DNA from: Sphaerisporangium cinnabarinum
GTDB lineage: Bacteria > Actinomycetota > Actinomycetes > Actinomycetales > Cellulomonadaceae
Direction: 5' to 3'
Assembly (NCBI GenBank): GCA_003052455.1
Contig: QAPD01000044.1
Coordinates: forward strand, 1 to 64,000
Length of the DNA: 64,000 nt
The notes under the pieces were generated by a model. The model searched no databases, was not told the DNA's origin, and saw only the letters and a program-made list of their open reading frames with translations. Made by a program: the position numbers and the translations under genes. Below, in pieces: positions 41,001 to 50,021 of the stretch; the stretch's first letter is position 1; every line of letters begins with the position of its first letter.

Positions 41001-41294
41001 ATGAGCCGGTACGAGGTGGACAGCGCGCGCGTCGCGCAGGCGAGCGCCGCGGTGAACGGGTCGGTCACGGCGATCCGTGCGGAGGTCGGCGCCATGATGC
41101 GGCACCTCACGGACCTGCAGGCGTCGTGGCGCGGTGGGGCGGCGTCGTCGTTCACGGGTGTCATGGCGCAGTGGCAGACGACGCAGACCCAGGTCGAGGT
41201 CGCGCTCGACGACATCACCGCCGCGCTCGGCGCCGCCGCGCAGACCTACGCCGACGCCGAGTCGCAGGCCGCGCGCCTGTTCACGGCACGGTAG
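41001..41294 (+). CDS. WXG100 family (ESAT-6-like) protein
   Basis: A 97-residue helical hairpin protein with the defining W-x-G turn in ASWRGGAASSF at about residues 42-52 and long helices on both sides. WXG100 proteins normally dimerise and leave the cell through ESX/type VII secretion with an FtsK-like EccC. No eccC, eccB or second WXG100 gene is present in the window, and the C-terminal YxxxD/E secretion motif appears as YADAE. ATG with GGAGG upstream. It is convergent with groEL; a strong hairpin follows. Confidence 0.9.
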   Translation: MSRYEVDSARVAQASAAVNGSVTAIRAEVGAMMRHLTDLQASWRGGAASSFTGVMAQWQTTQTQVEVALDDITAALGAAAQTYADAESQAARLFTAR

Positions 41295-41329
41295 ACCCCG
41301 CCCGGCCGGGACCTCCCGGCAGGCACGAC

Positions 41330-41369
41330 GAAGGCCGCCGACCGGGCGAACCCGGCCGACGGCCTTCGG
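41330..41369. terminator. Terminator hairpin after the WXG100 gene
   Basis: CGAAGGCCG (41330-41338) pairs with CGGCCTTCG (41361-41369) and CCGGG with CCCGG inside, around a CGAA tetraloop. It lies between convergent genes and may serve both. Confidence 0.7.
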
Positions 41370-41377
41370 TGTCCGAC

Positions 41378-41399
41378 GGCTCCCGGTGACGGGAGCCGG
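41378..41399 (-). terminator. Terminator hairpin after groEL
   Basis: CGGCTCCCG and CGGGAGCCG form a perfect 9-bp stem with a GTGA (GNRA-like) loop, only seven bases after the groEL stop in its direction. Confidence 0.6.
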
Positions 41400-41405
41400 G
41401 GCAGG

Positions 41406-43109
<1,704 letters not shown>

Positions 43110-43191
43110 TCACGCCGCCAGGGCGGGCCTCACCTGTCGACCTGGTGGGTTGCGCCGCACCCGCGTGAGCGGCTGCCTGCGCTGGTCACTT

Positions 43192-43218
43192 CTGTCACTC
43201 TCGTGACGAGAGTGCTAA
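43192..43218 (-). promoter_or_regulatory. CIRCE element, proximal
   Basis: On the minus strand it reads TTAGCACTC, nine spacer bases, GAGTGACAG: a CIRCE site with an intact first arm and a shortened second arm. It overlaps the predicted transcription start of groEL. Confidence 0.85.
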
Positions 43219-43222
43219 CGCC

Positions 43223-43252
43223 ATTATTGGCACTCGCACGGTGCGAGTGCAA
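43223..43252 (-). promoter_or_regulatory. groEL promoter (-35 TTGCAC, -10 AATAAT)
   Basis: TTGCAC (43252-43247) and AATAAT (43228-43223) are separated by 18 bases, close to the vegetative consensus. The distal CIRCE covers the -35 and spacer. Confidence 0.75.
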
Positions 43253-43253
43253 G
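43227..43253 (-). promoter_or_regulatory. CIRCE element, distal
   Basis: TTGGCACTC, nine bases, GAGTGCAA on the plus strand: seven of nine matches in each arm. Centre is 35 bases from the proximal CIRCE. HrcA binding here would block RNA polymerase. Confidence 0.85.
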
Positions 43254-43316
43254 ACAGCGGTACGCCGCGCCGCCACGTATCGCGAGGGGCGAAACCGCGC
43301 ACCCCGCGACGCGCCC

Positions 43317-43322
43317 TAGGAT
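43317..43322 (+). promoter_or_regulatory. Candidate -10 box, GH15-like gene
   Basis: TAGGAT with a seven-base gap to the GTG at 43330. The ATG at 43321 lies inside this box, so it would be upstream of the transcript start. Confidence 0.55.
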
Positions 43323-43329
43323 GCGCGGT

Positions 43330-44781
43330 GTGATCCGCGCAACACCGTCGTGGCGCCCCCTCGCAGCCCTGGCCGGCTTCGTGCTGGTCCCTGCCCTCGG
43401 CCTGACCGCCGCGACCGCGGTCGCCGCGCCCTCGGGCGAGCACATCGACCTCTACCAGGACGGCGTCGCGGTGACGACCGGGCCCGACGGCGGCGCCGCG
43501 GTGCTGCGTCTCGCACCCGGCGTGGGCGCGACCTATCTCGAGGGCAGCCGCGTGCTCGACCCGACGTCGCTCGACCCCGTCGCGCTCGCCGCGGGTGTCG
43601 ACCCCGCGGACGGCGAGGCGGACCGGCTCGCCCAGGTCGCCGGGGCCCCGCTCGACGCGACGGCGCTCCTCGACCCCGCTCTCGCCCAGGAGACCGCCAC
43701 CGCGTCGCGGGCGTGGCTCGCGTCCGGCGTCGTGCCGGGCGCGGGCGGGCCGTTCGCCGCGCTCGGCGAGGCGGCCCTCCTCGACCTGCGGGCCCTCACG
43801 CTCGACGACGGCGCCGCCCTCGCCGCGCCGTCACCCAAGTGGCGCTACGTCTGGCCGCGCGACGCCTCGTTCACCGCGGCGGCGTTCGCCCGCACCGGCC
43901 ACGTCGACGATGCGCGCGACGTCCTCGGCTTCCTCGCGCGGGTCCAGGAGGACGACGGCCCGTTCCACGCGCGCTACCTCCCCGACGGCTCGGGGGTTCC
44001 CGACGACCGCGGCCTCCAGTCCGACGGCGTCGGCTGGGTCCTGTGGGCCGCGGACGTCGTCCTGGAGGAGACGCCCGCCGGGGACCGCCCCGAGGTGGCC
44101 GCCGAGCTGCGGCCGCTCGTCGACGCCGCGACGAGCCACGCGCTCGAGCTCGTCGACGGCGAGGACCCGCTGCCGCCGCCGTCGAGCGACTACTGGGAGG
44201 TCGAGCCCACGTCCCTCACGCTCGGCACCGCCGGTCCGCTGCTCGCCGGTCTGGAGGCCGCGGCGGACGTGTACGCGACCGCGGGCGAGGCGCGGCGCGC
44301 GCACGAGGCGACGCTGGCCGCCGCCCGCCTGCGCATGGCGGTCGAGCGCTCGTTCGGGCCCCAGGGCTACCCGCGCCACGTCACCGGGGGCGCGCGCGAC
44401 GCCTCGACCGCGTTCGTGCTGCCCCCGTTCCAGCCGGAGCCGCTCGCCGGGGCGGACGAGGCCTGGCGCGCGTCCGTGACCGAGATGCTGCGCCCGGCGG
44501 GCGGGCTCGCGCCGGGCGCCGGCTGGCGCGAGGACGGCATCTCGTGGACGCCGCAGACGACGCTGTACGCGCTGGCCGCGGCGTCGTCGTCCGACCCCGA
44601 GGACCGCGCCGACGCCGAGGAGTGGCTCCGCTGGGTCGACGACCACCGCACCGCGTCCGGCGCGATCCCGGAGAAGGTCCTGGCCGACGGCTCGCCCGCC
44701 GCGGTCGCGCCGCTGTCGTGGAGCTCCGCGCTCGTCGTGCTCGCGCTCGTGGAGCTCGACACCCACGGCACCGCGGGCTGA
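43330..44781 (+). CDS. Secreted GH15-like (glucoamylase-type) protein
   Basis: A 483-residue protein with an export signal (positively charged start, hydrophobic core LAALAGFVLVPALGLTAATAV, cleavage near AVAA-PSG) and an (alpha/alpha)6 domain. KWRYVWPRDASFTAAAFARTGHVDDA, GLQSDGVGW and a SSDYWEVEPTSLTLGTAG segment are GH15 features; the general-acid region is REDGISWTPQTTLYALA. Expected substrates are alpha-glucans or trehalose outside the cell. I set the start at GTG 43330 because the conventional ATG nine bases upstream lies in the -10 box. The substrate and catalytic residues are unproven. Confidence 0.8.
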   Translation: MIRATPSWRPLAALAGFVLVPALGLTAATAVAAPSGEHIDLYQDGVAVTTGPDGGAAVLRLAPGVGATYLEGSRVLDPTSLDPVALAAGVDPADGEADRLAQVAGAPLDATALLDPALAQETATASRAWLASGVVPGAGGPFAALGEAALLDLRALTLDDGAALAAPSPKWRYVWPRDASFTAAAFARTGHVDDARDVLGFLARVQEDDGPFHARYLPDGSGVPDDRGLQSDGVGWVLWAADVVLEETPAGDRPEVAAELRPLVDAATSHALELVDGEDPLPPPSSDYWEVEPTSLTLGTAGPLLAGLEAAADVYATAGEARRAHEATLAAARLRMAVERSFGPQGYPRHVTGGARDASTAFVLPPFQPEPLAGADEAWRASVTEMLRPAGGLAPGAGWREDGISWTPQTTLYALAAASSSDPEDRADAEEWLRWVDDHRTASGAIPEKVLADGSPAAVAPLSWSSALVVLALVELDTHGTAG

Positions 44782-44792
44782 CGACCGCCGAG

Positions 44793-44814
44793 GCCTCGCA
44801 CGGTGCGACGAGGC
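44793..44814. terminator. Weak hairpin between convergent genes
   Basis: GCCTCG / CGAGGC with inner CAC/GTG pairing between the stops of the GH15-like gene and the FAD oxidoreductase gene. Thermodynamic strength cannot be judged here. Confidence 0.3.
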
Positions 44815-44821
44815 GCGCGCC

Positions 44822-46327
44822 CTACCGCGTGCCGACGCCGGTCGCCGCGACCGGTCCCAGCTCCGGAGCCTCCCGCACGTCGAACTCGCGTCGCAGCACC
44901 CGCCGCGCGGCGTACCAGCCGCCGAGGCCGTGCACCCCCGGTCCGGGCGGCGTCGACGCCGAGCAGAGGTACACGCCCTCCAGCCCGACGGCGTAGGGGT
45001 CGAACCGGGGCGTGGGCCGCGCGACCATCTGCCACATGCTCACGGCGCCGCCCGCGATGTCGCCGCCCACGTAGCTCTCGTCGTGCGCCGCCATCTCCGC
45101 CGCGGGGACGCAGCGCGACGCCACGACGACGTCCCGGAACCCCGGCGCGAACCGCTCGACCTGCGCGACGACGTCCTCCGTCACGTCGCGCGTCGACCCC
45201 GCGGGCACGTGCGCGTAGGTCCACAGCGGGTGCAGCCCGCCCGCCCCGCGCCCGGGGTCGACGACGGTCGGGTCGCTCACGAGCACCACGGGCCGGGCCG
45301 CGTGGCGGCCCGCCGCGACGTCGGCCTCGCTGCGCGCCATCTCGGCGCGCGTCCCGCCGAGGTGCACGGTTCCTGCGCGCCCCACCTCGGGGTCGGCCCA
45401 GGGCACCGGCCCGGAGAGCACGAGGTCGACCTTCGCGGCCGCGTCGCCGTGCCGGAACCTGCGCAGCGCGCCCTCCGCGCGCGGCGGGAGCCGGTCCGCG
45501 AACACGTCGGCGACGACGCGCGGCGCCGTGTCGAACACGTAGGCGCGGGCCCGCGGCAGGTCCGCGAGCGAACCGACCCGGTGGCCCGTGACGACGTCGC
45601 CCCCGTGGGCGCGCAGGTCGTCCTCGAGCGCGGCGACGATCGCGCCGGAGCCGCCGCGCGGCAGCGGCCAGCCGCCCGGCGCGTGGCCGAGCGACGCCAG
45701 CAGCACCGCCGTCCCGGCCGCGGCGAGGGACGGGAGGCGGGAGATCGCGTGCGCCGCGACGCCCGTGAGGAGCGCGCCGGCCTCGTCGGTGCGGAAGCGC
45801 CGCGTCCACGCGGGGCTCCCCTGCTCCAGCACCGCCGCGCCGAACCGGGCCGTCACACCGGCGCCGCCCGGCGTCAGCACACGCCCCGGCACCGACCGCT
45901 TGTCGCCGAGGGCGACCGCGACGACGTCGCGCCACCCCTCGGAGAGCGGGCCGAGCAGGGCGCGCCAGGCGGCGCCGTCGACCCCGAGCCGCTCGACCGT
46001 GCGCTCGAGGTCGTGATACGCCACGCCCGCGCGACCCCCGTCGAGGGGGTGGGCGTACGAGACCTCGGGCGCGAGCAGCTCCACGCCGCGCGCGCCGAGG
46101 TCGAACGCCTCGAAGAACGGCGAGGCCCACGCCATCGGGTGCACCGCCGAGCAGACGTCGTGCACGACGCCGTCGGCCAGGCCGAGGTCGAGCGTGCGGG
46201 CCCCGCCGCCCGACGTCGGCTGCGCCTCCAGCACGCGCACGGAGAGACCGGCGCGTGCGAGGGTCACGGCGGCGGCCAGGCCGTTGGGGCCCGAACCGAC
46301 GACGACGGCGTCGAGGTCCTCCGTCAC
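44822..46327 (-). CDS. FAD-dependent oxidoreductase, phytoene-desaturase-like
   Basis: A 501-residue flavoprotein. The N-terminal dinucleotide-binding motif is VVGSGPNGLAAAVTLARAGLSVRVLEA, followed by ARTLDLGLADGVVHDVCSAVHPM; the C-terminal FAD-contacting stretch CSASTPPGPGVHGLGGWYAAR is typical of the phytoene dehydrogenase/NAD(P)-FAD-dependent amine-oxidase-like group that lacks carotenoid genes nearby. GTG start with GAGGGTC upstream. No crtB or crtE neighbour is visible, so a carotenoid role is not implied; substrate unknown. It is transcribed convergently to the GH15-like gene and follows the cold shock gene by 19 bases. Confidence 0.85.
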   Translation of the reverse strand: MTEDLDAVVVGSGPNGLAAAVTLARAGLSVRVLEAQPTSGGGARTLDLGLADGVVHDVCSAVHPMAWASPFFEAFDLGARGVELLAPEVSYAHPLDGGRAGVAYHDLERTVERLGVDGAAWRALLGPLSEGWRDVVAVALGDKRSVPGRVLTPGGAGVTARFGAAVLEQGSPAWTRRFRTDEAGALLTGVAAHAISRLPSLAAAGTAVLLASLGHAPGGWPLPRGGSGAIVAALEDDLRAHGGDVVTGHRVGSLADLPRARAYVFDTAPRVVADVFADRLPPRAEGALRRFRHGDAAAKVDLVLSGPVPWADPEVGRAGTVHLGGTRAEMARSEADVAAGRHAARPVVLVSDPTVVDPGRGAGGLHPLWTYAHVPAGSTRDVTEDVVAQVERFAPGFRDVVVASRCVPAAEMAAHDESYVGGDIAGGAVSMWQMVARPTPRFDPYAVGLEGVYLCSASTPPGPGVHGLGGWYAARRVLRREFDVREAPELGPVAATGVGTR

Positions 46328-46346
46328 GCGACCCTCGGAGCCGGGC

Positions 46347-46550
46347 TCAGAGCGGCCGCACCTGCTCGGCCTGCGGGCCCTTGCTGCCCTGGCCGAGCTC
46401 GAACTCGACCTCCTGGCCCTCGTCGAGCGTGCGGTAGCCGTCCGTCTGGATCGCGCTGAAGTGCACGAAGAGGTCCTGTCCACCCGCTGCGGGCGTGATG
46501 AACCCGTAGCCCTTCTCGGCGTTGAACCACTTCACGGTCCCCTGAGCCAT
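46347..46550 (-). CDS. Cold shock protein, CspA type
   Basis: A 67-residue single-domain protein with RNP1 KGYGFI and RNP2 LFVHFSAI, both intact, matching the canonical actinobacterial CspA length. It acts as an RNA chaperone, in cold and often in normal growth. GGAGACG precedes the ATG. A TAGGCT box at 46607-46612 gives a predicted leader of about 50 bases. It is upstream of the FAD oxidoreductase gene in the same direction. Confidence 0.97.
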   Translation of the reverse strand: MAQGTVKWFNAEKGYGFITPAAGGQDLFVHFSAIQTDGYRTLDEGQEVEFELGQGSKGPQAEQVRPL

Positions 46551-46606
46551 GTACGTCTCCTCGTGCATCGTCGCCCGCGAGGCGACCGCCGCCCCGTGGT
46601 AGCCCG

Positions 46607-46612
46607 AGCCTA
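46607..46612 (-). promoter_or_regulatory. Candidate -10 box of cspA
   Basis: TAGGCT on the minus strand, about 57 bases upstream of the cspA start codon. No convincing -35. Confidence 0.35.
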
Positions 46613-46729
46613 GCCCGCAGGCGGCGTGCACGGAAGGTCGAACGGCACCTGGCAACAGCTCGGGTTCCAGGGCCGAACGAGCAGGTCACGCGGGTGGTGC
46701 ACTCGGGTCGAGCACCCCGGTCGGGGCGG

Positions 46730-46747
46730 ACCGGTCAGCCGACCGGT
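46730..46747 (-). terminator. Hairpin overlapping LytR_C gene stop
   Basis: ACCGGTC / GACCGGT arms with a four-base loop, covering the TGA stop. Same arms as at 25917-25934. Confidence 0.35.
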
Positions 46748-47385
46748 GCCAGCTCGGACTTGATGATCACCGCGACGTCGCCCTCGCGCAGGCTGTCGAC
46801 CTGGACGACGTTATCCGCGGGGATCCCCAGTGTCGCGGCGACGGCGGCGGCGGTGTCGCTCCGGTCGGGCACGTACCAGACCGTGGTGGCGTCGACCGGT
46901 GCCGGCCCGTTCGTGTAGTCCGTGGCGACGGTGTTGCTGAAGCCCTGCGCGTCGAGGGCATCCTTGCCCTTGGCCGCCTCGCCGCCGATGCCGCTGTCGT
47001 TCAGCACGCGGACGTAGGCACTCGGGTCGGCCGCCGCCATGAGCGTCGCGAGGTCCGGGGTCTCGGGCGTCTCCTCGGTCGCGGGCGGTTCCTCCGCGGC
47101 CGGGGGCTCCTCGGTCGCCGGAGGCTCCTCCGCCGCGGGCGGCTCCTCGGCCTCCCCGGCCGGGGGCTCCGTGGACTGCGCCTGCGGCGGGTCGTCCGTG
47201 GCCCCGTTGTCGGACAGCAGCGCGACGCCCCCGTACGCGAGGCCGGCGAAGACGACGGCGACCAGCAGGAACGGCCACGTCTTGCTCCACCCGCTGCGCG
47301 GCGTGCGGTGCACCCCCACGGGCGCACCCTGCGGCGCGGGCGCGTCGAACTCGTCGGGCGCGTAGGGGTAGCGGCTCTTCGTCAC
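46735..47385 (-). CDS. LytR C-terminal domain (LytR_C) membrane protein
   Basis: A 216-residue protein: cytoplasmic N-terminus rich in Pro, one membrane segment at about 37-57, an external Glu/Pro-rich repeat spacer (about 73-109, repeating EEPPA(A/T)), and a LytR_C domain of about 90 residues (YVRVLNDSGIGGEAAKGKDALDAQGFSN, then TTVWYVPDRSDTAAAVAATLG). LytR_C occurs alone or after LytR-CpsA-Psr domains and is thought to bind wall polymers. GTG start at 47385 with TACCCT six bases upstream, leaderless. DUF3263 is just upstream in the same direction. Confidence 0.88.
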   Translation of the reverse strand: MTKSRYPYAPDEFDAPAPQGAPVGVHRTPRSGWSKTWPFLLVAVVFAGLAYGGVALLSDNGATDDPPQAQSTEPPAGEAEEPPAAEEPPATEEPPAAEEPPATEETPETPDLATLMAAADPSAYVRVLNDSGIGGEAAKGKDALDAQGFSNTVATDYTNGPAPVDATTVWYVPDRSDTAAAVAATLGIPADNVVQVDSLREGDVAVIIKSELAPVG

Positions 47386-47391
47386 GGCGAC

Positions 47392-47397
47392 AGGGTA
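47392..47397 (-). promoter_or_regulatory. Candidate -10 box, LytR_C gene
   Basis: TACCCT (minus strand) with a six-base gap to the GTG at 47385. Confidence 0.4.
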
Positions 47398-47464
47398 GCC
47401 CGGTCGGGGCTCTCGGCTAAACGCCCTGTTCGCCCGGACTTCACGCGCGGCCCGTCGTCCCGGG

Positions 47465-47785
47465 TCAGAGACCCTCGAGCCGGCGCGCCGTGCGCGCCCG
47501 CTGCCGGGTGGACCGCATCCGCCGCAGGCGCTTGACGAGCATGGGGTCGTGCGCGAGCGCGGCCGGGGAATCGATGAGCGCGTTGAGCACCTGGTAGTAG
47601 CGCGTCGCGGACATGTCGAACAGCTCGCGCACCGCCTGCTCCTTGGCGCCCGAGTACTTCCACCACTGCCGCTCGAACGCCAGGATCTCCTGGTCCCGCT
47701 CGCTCAGGCCCGACGCCGGCGCCTCCGAGGTGGTCGGGTCGCCGACCGCGTCGGGTCCGTCGAGCACGTACGCTGCCTCGCTCAT
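47465..47785 (-). CDS. DUF3263 domain protein
   Basis: A 106-residue protein; the core [43 protein letters not shown] is a helix-turn-helix-like DUF3263 domain that is widespread in actinobacteria and of unknown function. GAGGGA precedes the ATG. It lies directly upstream of the LytR_C gene, as in many relatives, so a link between the two is likely, perhaps as a regulator of the envelope protein. An earlier in-frame start exists but lacks a ribosome binding site. Confidence 0.88.
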   Translation of the reverse strand: MSEAAYVLDGPDAVGDPTTSEAPASGLSERDQEILAFERQWWKYSGAKEQAVRELFDMSATRYYQVLNALIDSPAALAHDPMLVKRLRRMRSTRQRARTARRLEGL

Positions 47786-47918
47786 CGTTCCCTCCCTGCA
47801 CTCTCTCGTCACCGGACCTGCGCACTCCCGTGCGCGCGGCCGCCTCTCAGCCTACGCACGAACCACACCCGTGTCATTCGTCCTCGCCGCACGCTGCGGA
47901 CGTGCCGAGGACGCCGGT

Positions 47919-47924
47919 TAGGCT
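47919..47924 (+). promoter_or_regulatory. Candidate -10 box of ung
   Basis: TAGGCT with a seven-base gap to the GTG at 47932. Confidence 0.5.
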
Positions 47925-47931
47925 CGGGCCC

Positions 47932-48675
47932 GTGGAGAGCGCACCCGCCCAGCCCGTCGCCGTCGACCCGGTCGCGACCGCCTCGACGGCCGACCCCCGC
48001 CCGGCCCTCGCGAGCATCATGGCGCCCGACTGGGCCGAGGCCCTCGCGCCCGTCGAGCCGCAGCTGCACGCGCTCGGCGACTTCCTGCGCGCCGAGGTGG
48101 CGGCCGGACGGGAGTACCTCCCCGCGCCGTCGGCCATCCTCAACGCGTTCTCGCGCCCCCTGTCCGAGGTGCGGGTGCTCGTCGTCGGGCAGGACCCGTA
48201 CCCCACGCCCGGGCACCCGATGGGGCTGTCGTTCTCCGTGCAGCCGCACGTGCGCCCGGTGCCCCGCTCGCTCCAGAACATCTTCGCCGAGCTCGCGGAC
48301 GACGTCGGCGCCCCGACGCCCGCGAACGGCGACCTGTCCGCGTGGAGCGACCAGGGCGTCATGCTCCTCAACAGGGTGCTCACCGTCCGGCCGGGCGAGC
48401 CCGGGTCGCACCGCGGCCAGGGCTGGGAGGCCGTCACCGAGGCGGCGATCCGCGCGCTCGTCGCGCGCGACGCCCCGCTCGTCGCGATCCTCTGGGGTCG
48501 CGACGCCGCGACCCTGCGCCCGATGCTCGGCGACACCCCCGTCGTCGCGAGCGCCCACCCGAGCCCGCTCTCCGCGCGCCGCGGGTTCTTCGGGTCGCGC
48601 CCGTTCTCGCGCGTCAACGAGCTCCTCGTCGCCCAGGGCGCCGACCCCGTCGACTGGACCCTCCCCACCACCTGA
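47932..48675 (+). CDS. ung: Uracil-DNA glycosylase, family 1
   Basis: Removes uracil from DNA. The 247 residues include motif [17 protein letters not shown] with the activating Asp and motif [17 protein letters not shown] with the catalytic His and the Leu-intercalation loop, plus the LLNRVLTVR strand. The GTG is placed by a leaderless TAGGCT box; upstream in-frame codons to 47830 are not part of the family and have no ribosome binding site. A DNA repair enzyme of housekeeping type; a 17-bp inverted repeat follows the stop. Confidence 0.97.
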   Translation: MESAPAQPVAVDPVATASTADPRPALASIMAPDWAEALAPVEPQLHALGDFLRAEVAAGREYLPAPSAILNAFSRPLSEVRVLVVGQDPYPTPGHPMGLSFSVQPHVRPVPRSLQNIFAELADDVGAPTPANGDLSAWSDQGVMLLNRVLTVRPGEPGSHRGQGWEAVTEAAIRALVARDAPLVAILWGRDAATLRPMLGDTPVVASAHPSPLSARRGFFGSRPFSRVNELLVAQGADPVDWTLPTT

Positions 48676-48704
48676 CCCCCGCCCGCCCCCTCCCCCGCCT
48701 CCGC

Positions 48705-48760
48705 CGAGCAGGCGGTCCTGGCTCGTCCGCGCCGCGTGACGCGCCAGGACCACCTGCTCG
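48705..48760 (+). terminator. Long hairpin after ung
   Basis: A 17-bp inverted repeat with one mismatch (CGAGCAGG..GGTCCTGG against CCAGGACC..CCTGCTCG) around a 22-base loop, 30 bases after the ung stop and 49 bases before the SGNH gene. Probably a terminator for ung, though it could also affect the next gene. Confidence 0.5.
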
Positions 48761-48808
48761 ACCCGCCAGGAACGCCGGGTCGACGGCGCGCCGCCCCGCA
48801 GGAGCACA

Positions 48809-49687
48809 ATGGGGCGGGTGACGACGCAGAACCCGACGACCACTCCCCTGGCCGGCGACACCGCCGACGCACGCCGACCCGACGACCCCGCTCCCCGCTG
48901 GTCGAGCTACGTCGCGATCGGCGACTCGTTCACCGAGGGGCTGTGGGACCCGTACCCCGGCGAGGAGGACCACCAGCGGGGGTGGGCCGACCTCCTCGCC
49001 CAGCACCTCGCGACCCGGCGCGTCGCCGCCGGCGAGGAGCCGCTGCGGTACGCGAACCTCGCGATCCGGGGGCGCAAGCTGCGCTCGATCCTCACCGAGC
49101 AGGTGCCGGCTGCGCTGGAGCTCCGGCCGGACCTGGTGAGCGTCATCGGCGGCGGCAACGACATCCTGCGGCCGAACGCCGACGTCGACCGCCTCGCGCG
49201 CAACCTCGAGCACGCGGTCTCGCGACTGCGCGGCGCGGGGATCGACGTGCTCATGGCGACGGGCTTCGACGCGTCGCAGTCGCCGCTCGTCGGCCTGACG
49301 CGGCCGCGCGTCGGCGTGTACAACGCCCACATCTGGTCGATCGCGCGCCGCCAGGGCGCGTACGTGCTGGACCTGTGGGGCATGCGCGCGCTCCACGACT
49401 GGCGCGTGTGGTCGGACGACCGCATCCACCTGACCCCCGCGGGGCACGCCCGGGTCGCGCAGGCGGCGCTCGTCGCGCTCGGCCAGGCGCCCGACGACGC
49501 CGCGTGGGACGACCCGCTGGCTCCCCTCCCGCCCGCACCGGCCCTGGACCGCGCGCGGCAGAACGCGCAGTGGGTGCGCACGCACGTCGTGCCATGGGCG
49601 CAGCGGCGGCTGCGCGGGACGTCGTCGGGCGACGGGCGGCTCCCCAAGGCGCCCGAGCTGCTGCCCGTCCCGCTCGCCGACCGCTGA
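48809..49687 (+). CDS. SGNH/GDSL-type hydrolase
   Basis: A 292-residue esterase/lipase-like protein. Block I is AIGDSFTEGL with the nucleophilic Ser, block III GGGND with the oxyanion Asn, and block V DRIHLTPAGH with Asp and His. There is no signal peptide, so it is cytoplasmic or leaderless. The ATG at 48809 has AGGAG upstream; alternatively CACAAT lies seven bases before a GTG at 48818 and may give a leaderless start three codons later. Substrate not evident. Confidence 0.88.
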   Translation: MGRVTTQNPTTTPLAGDTADARRPDDPAPRWSSYVAIGDSFTEGLWDPYPGEEDHQRGWADLLAQHLATRRVAAGEEPLRYANLAIRGRKLRSILTEQVPAALELRPDLVSVIGGGNDILRPNADVDRLARNLEHAVSRLRGAGIDVLMATGFDASQSPLVGLTRPRVGVYNAHIWSIARRQGAYVLDLWGMRALHDWRVWSDDRIHLTPAGHARVAQAALVALGQAPDDAAWDDPLAPLPPAPALDRARQNAQWVRTHVVPWAQRRLRGTSSGDGRLPKAPELLPVPLADR

Positions 49688-49698
49688 GCGCGGACGAC

Positions 49699-49758
49699 GT
49701 CGGCAGCGCCTGCCGAGATCGGCGCGCGCGACCACCGATCCGGGCAGCGTCTGCCGAC
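49699..49758. repeat. TCGGCAG motifs after the SGNH gene
   Basis: A dyad TCGGCAG-CGC-CTGCCGA at 49700-49716 and a further CTGCCGAC at 49751-49758. Related to the motif clusters near the AbiEi-like gene. Confidence 0.5.
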
Positions 49759-49790
49759 CGACTGCTGACCTCGCGGTCCGCGTGGACACG

Positions 49791-49826
49791 ACGACGCCCC
49801 CGGCTCCGCGGAGCCGGGGGCGTCGT
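49791..49826 (-). terminator. 36-bp perfect palindrome, tRNA terminator
   Basis: Both 18-base halves are exact reverse complements with no spacer (half site ACGACGCCCCCGGCTCCG). It begins two bases after the 3' CCA of tRNA-Thr in its direction. As RNA it would be a very stable stem. A U-run is absent. Confidence 0.75.
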
Positions 49827-49828
49827 GG

Positions 49829-49904
49829 TGGAGCCGCCTGTCGGATTCGAACCGACGACCGTTCGCTTACAAGGCGAGTGCTCTACCGGCTGAGCTAAGG
49901 CGGC
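49829..49904 (-). tRNA. tRNA-Thr (UGU anticodon)
   Basis: A 76-base cloverleaf on the minus strand. Acceptor stem GCCGCCT pairs with AGGCGGC; D loop, T loop GTTCGAATC, and anticodon loop CTTGTAA with anticodon TGT reading ACA threonine codons. Discriminator base T followed by an encoded CCA. No intron. ACA codons are rare in such GC-rich genomes, so this tRNA is a minor isoacceptor. Confidence 0.95.
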
Positions 49905-50021
49905 GTTCCCGGGGCTGCCGGGCGAGCGAACAGACTACCTGCTCGCCCGGCGCGCCCCGGTCGGCGGCCCGCGCCGGTCAGGGCACGGGCGGCGCGGGTC
50001 AGGACTCGGACCCCGTACCGG

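Noticed and set aside
43227-43253. CIRCE control of the divergent GH15-like gene
   Set aside because: The box lies over the groEL -35 region and 64 bases upstream of the GH15 -10, outside the usual repression zone for that gene.
44822-46327. Carotenoid biosynthesis gene
   Set aside because: The phytoene-desaturase-like fold alone is not enough; no phytoene synthase, GGPP synthase or cyclase gene is nearby.
49829-49904. tRNA-Thr as an attachment site for an integrated element
   Set aside because: No integrase, no partial tRNA duplicate and no foreign gene block lies next to it.
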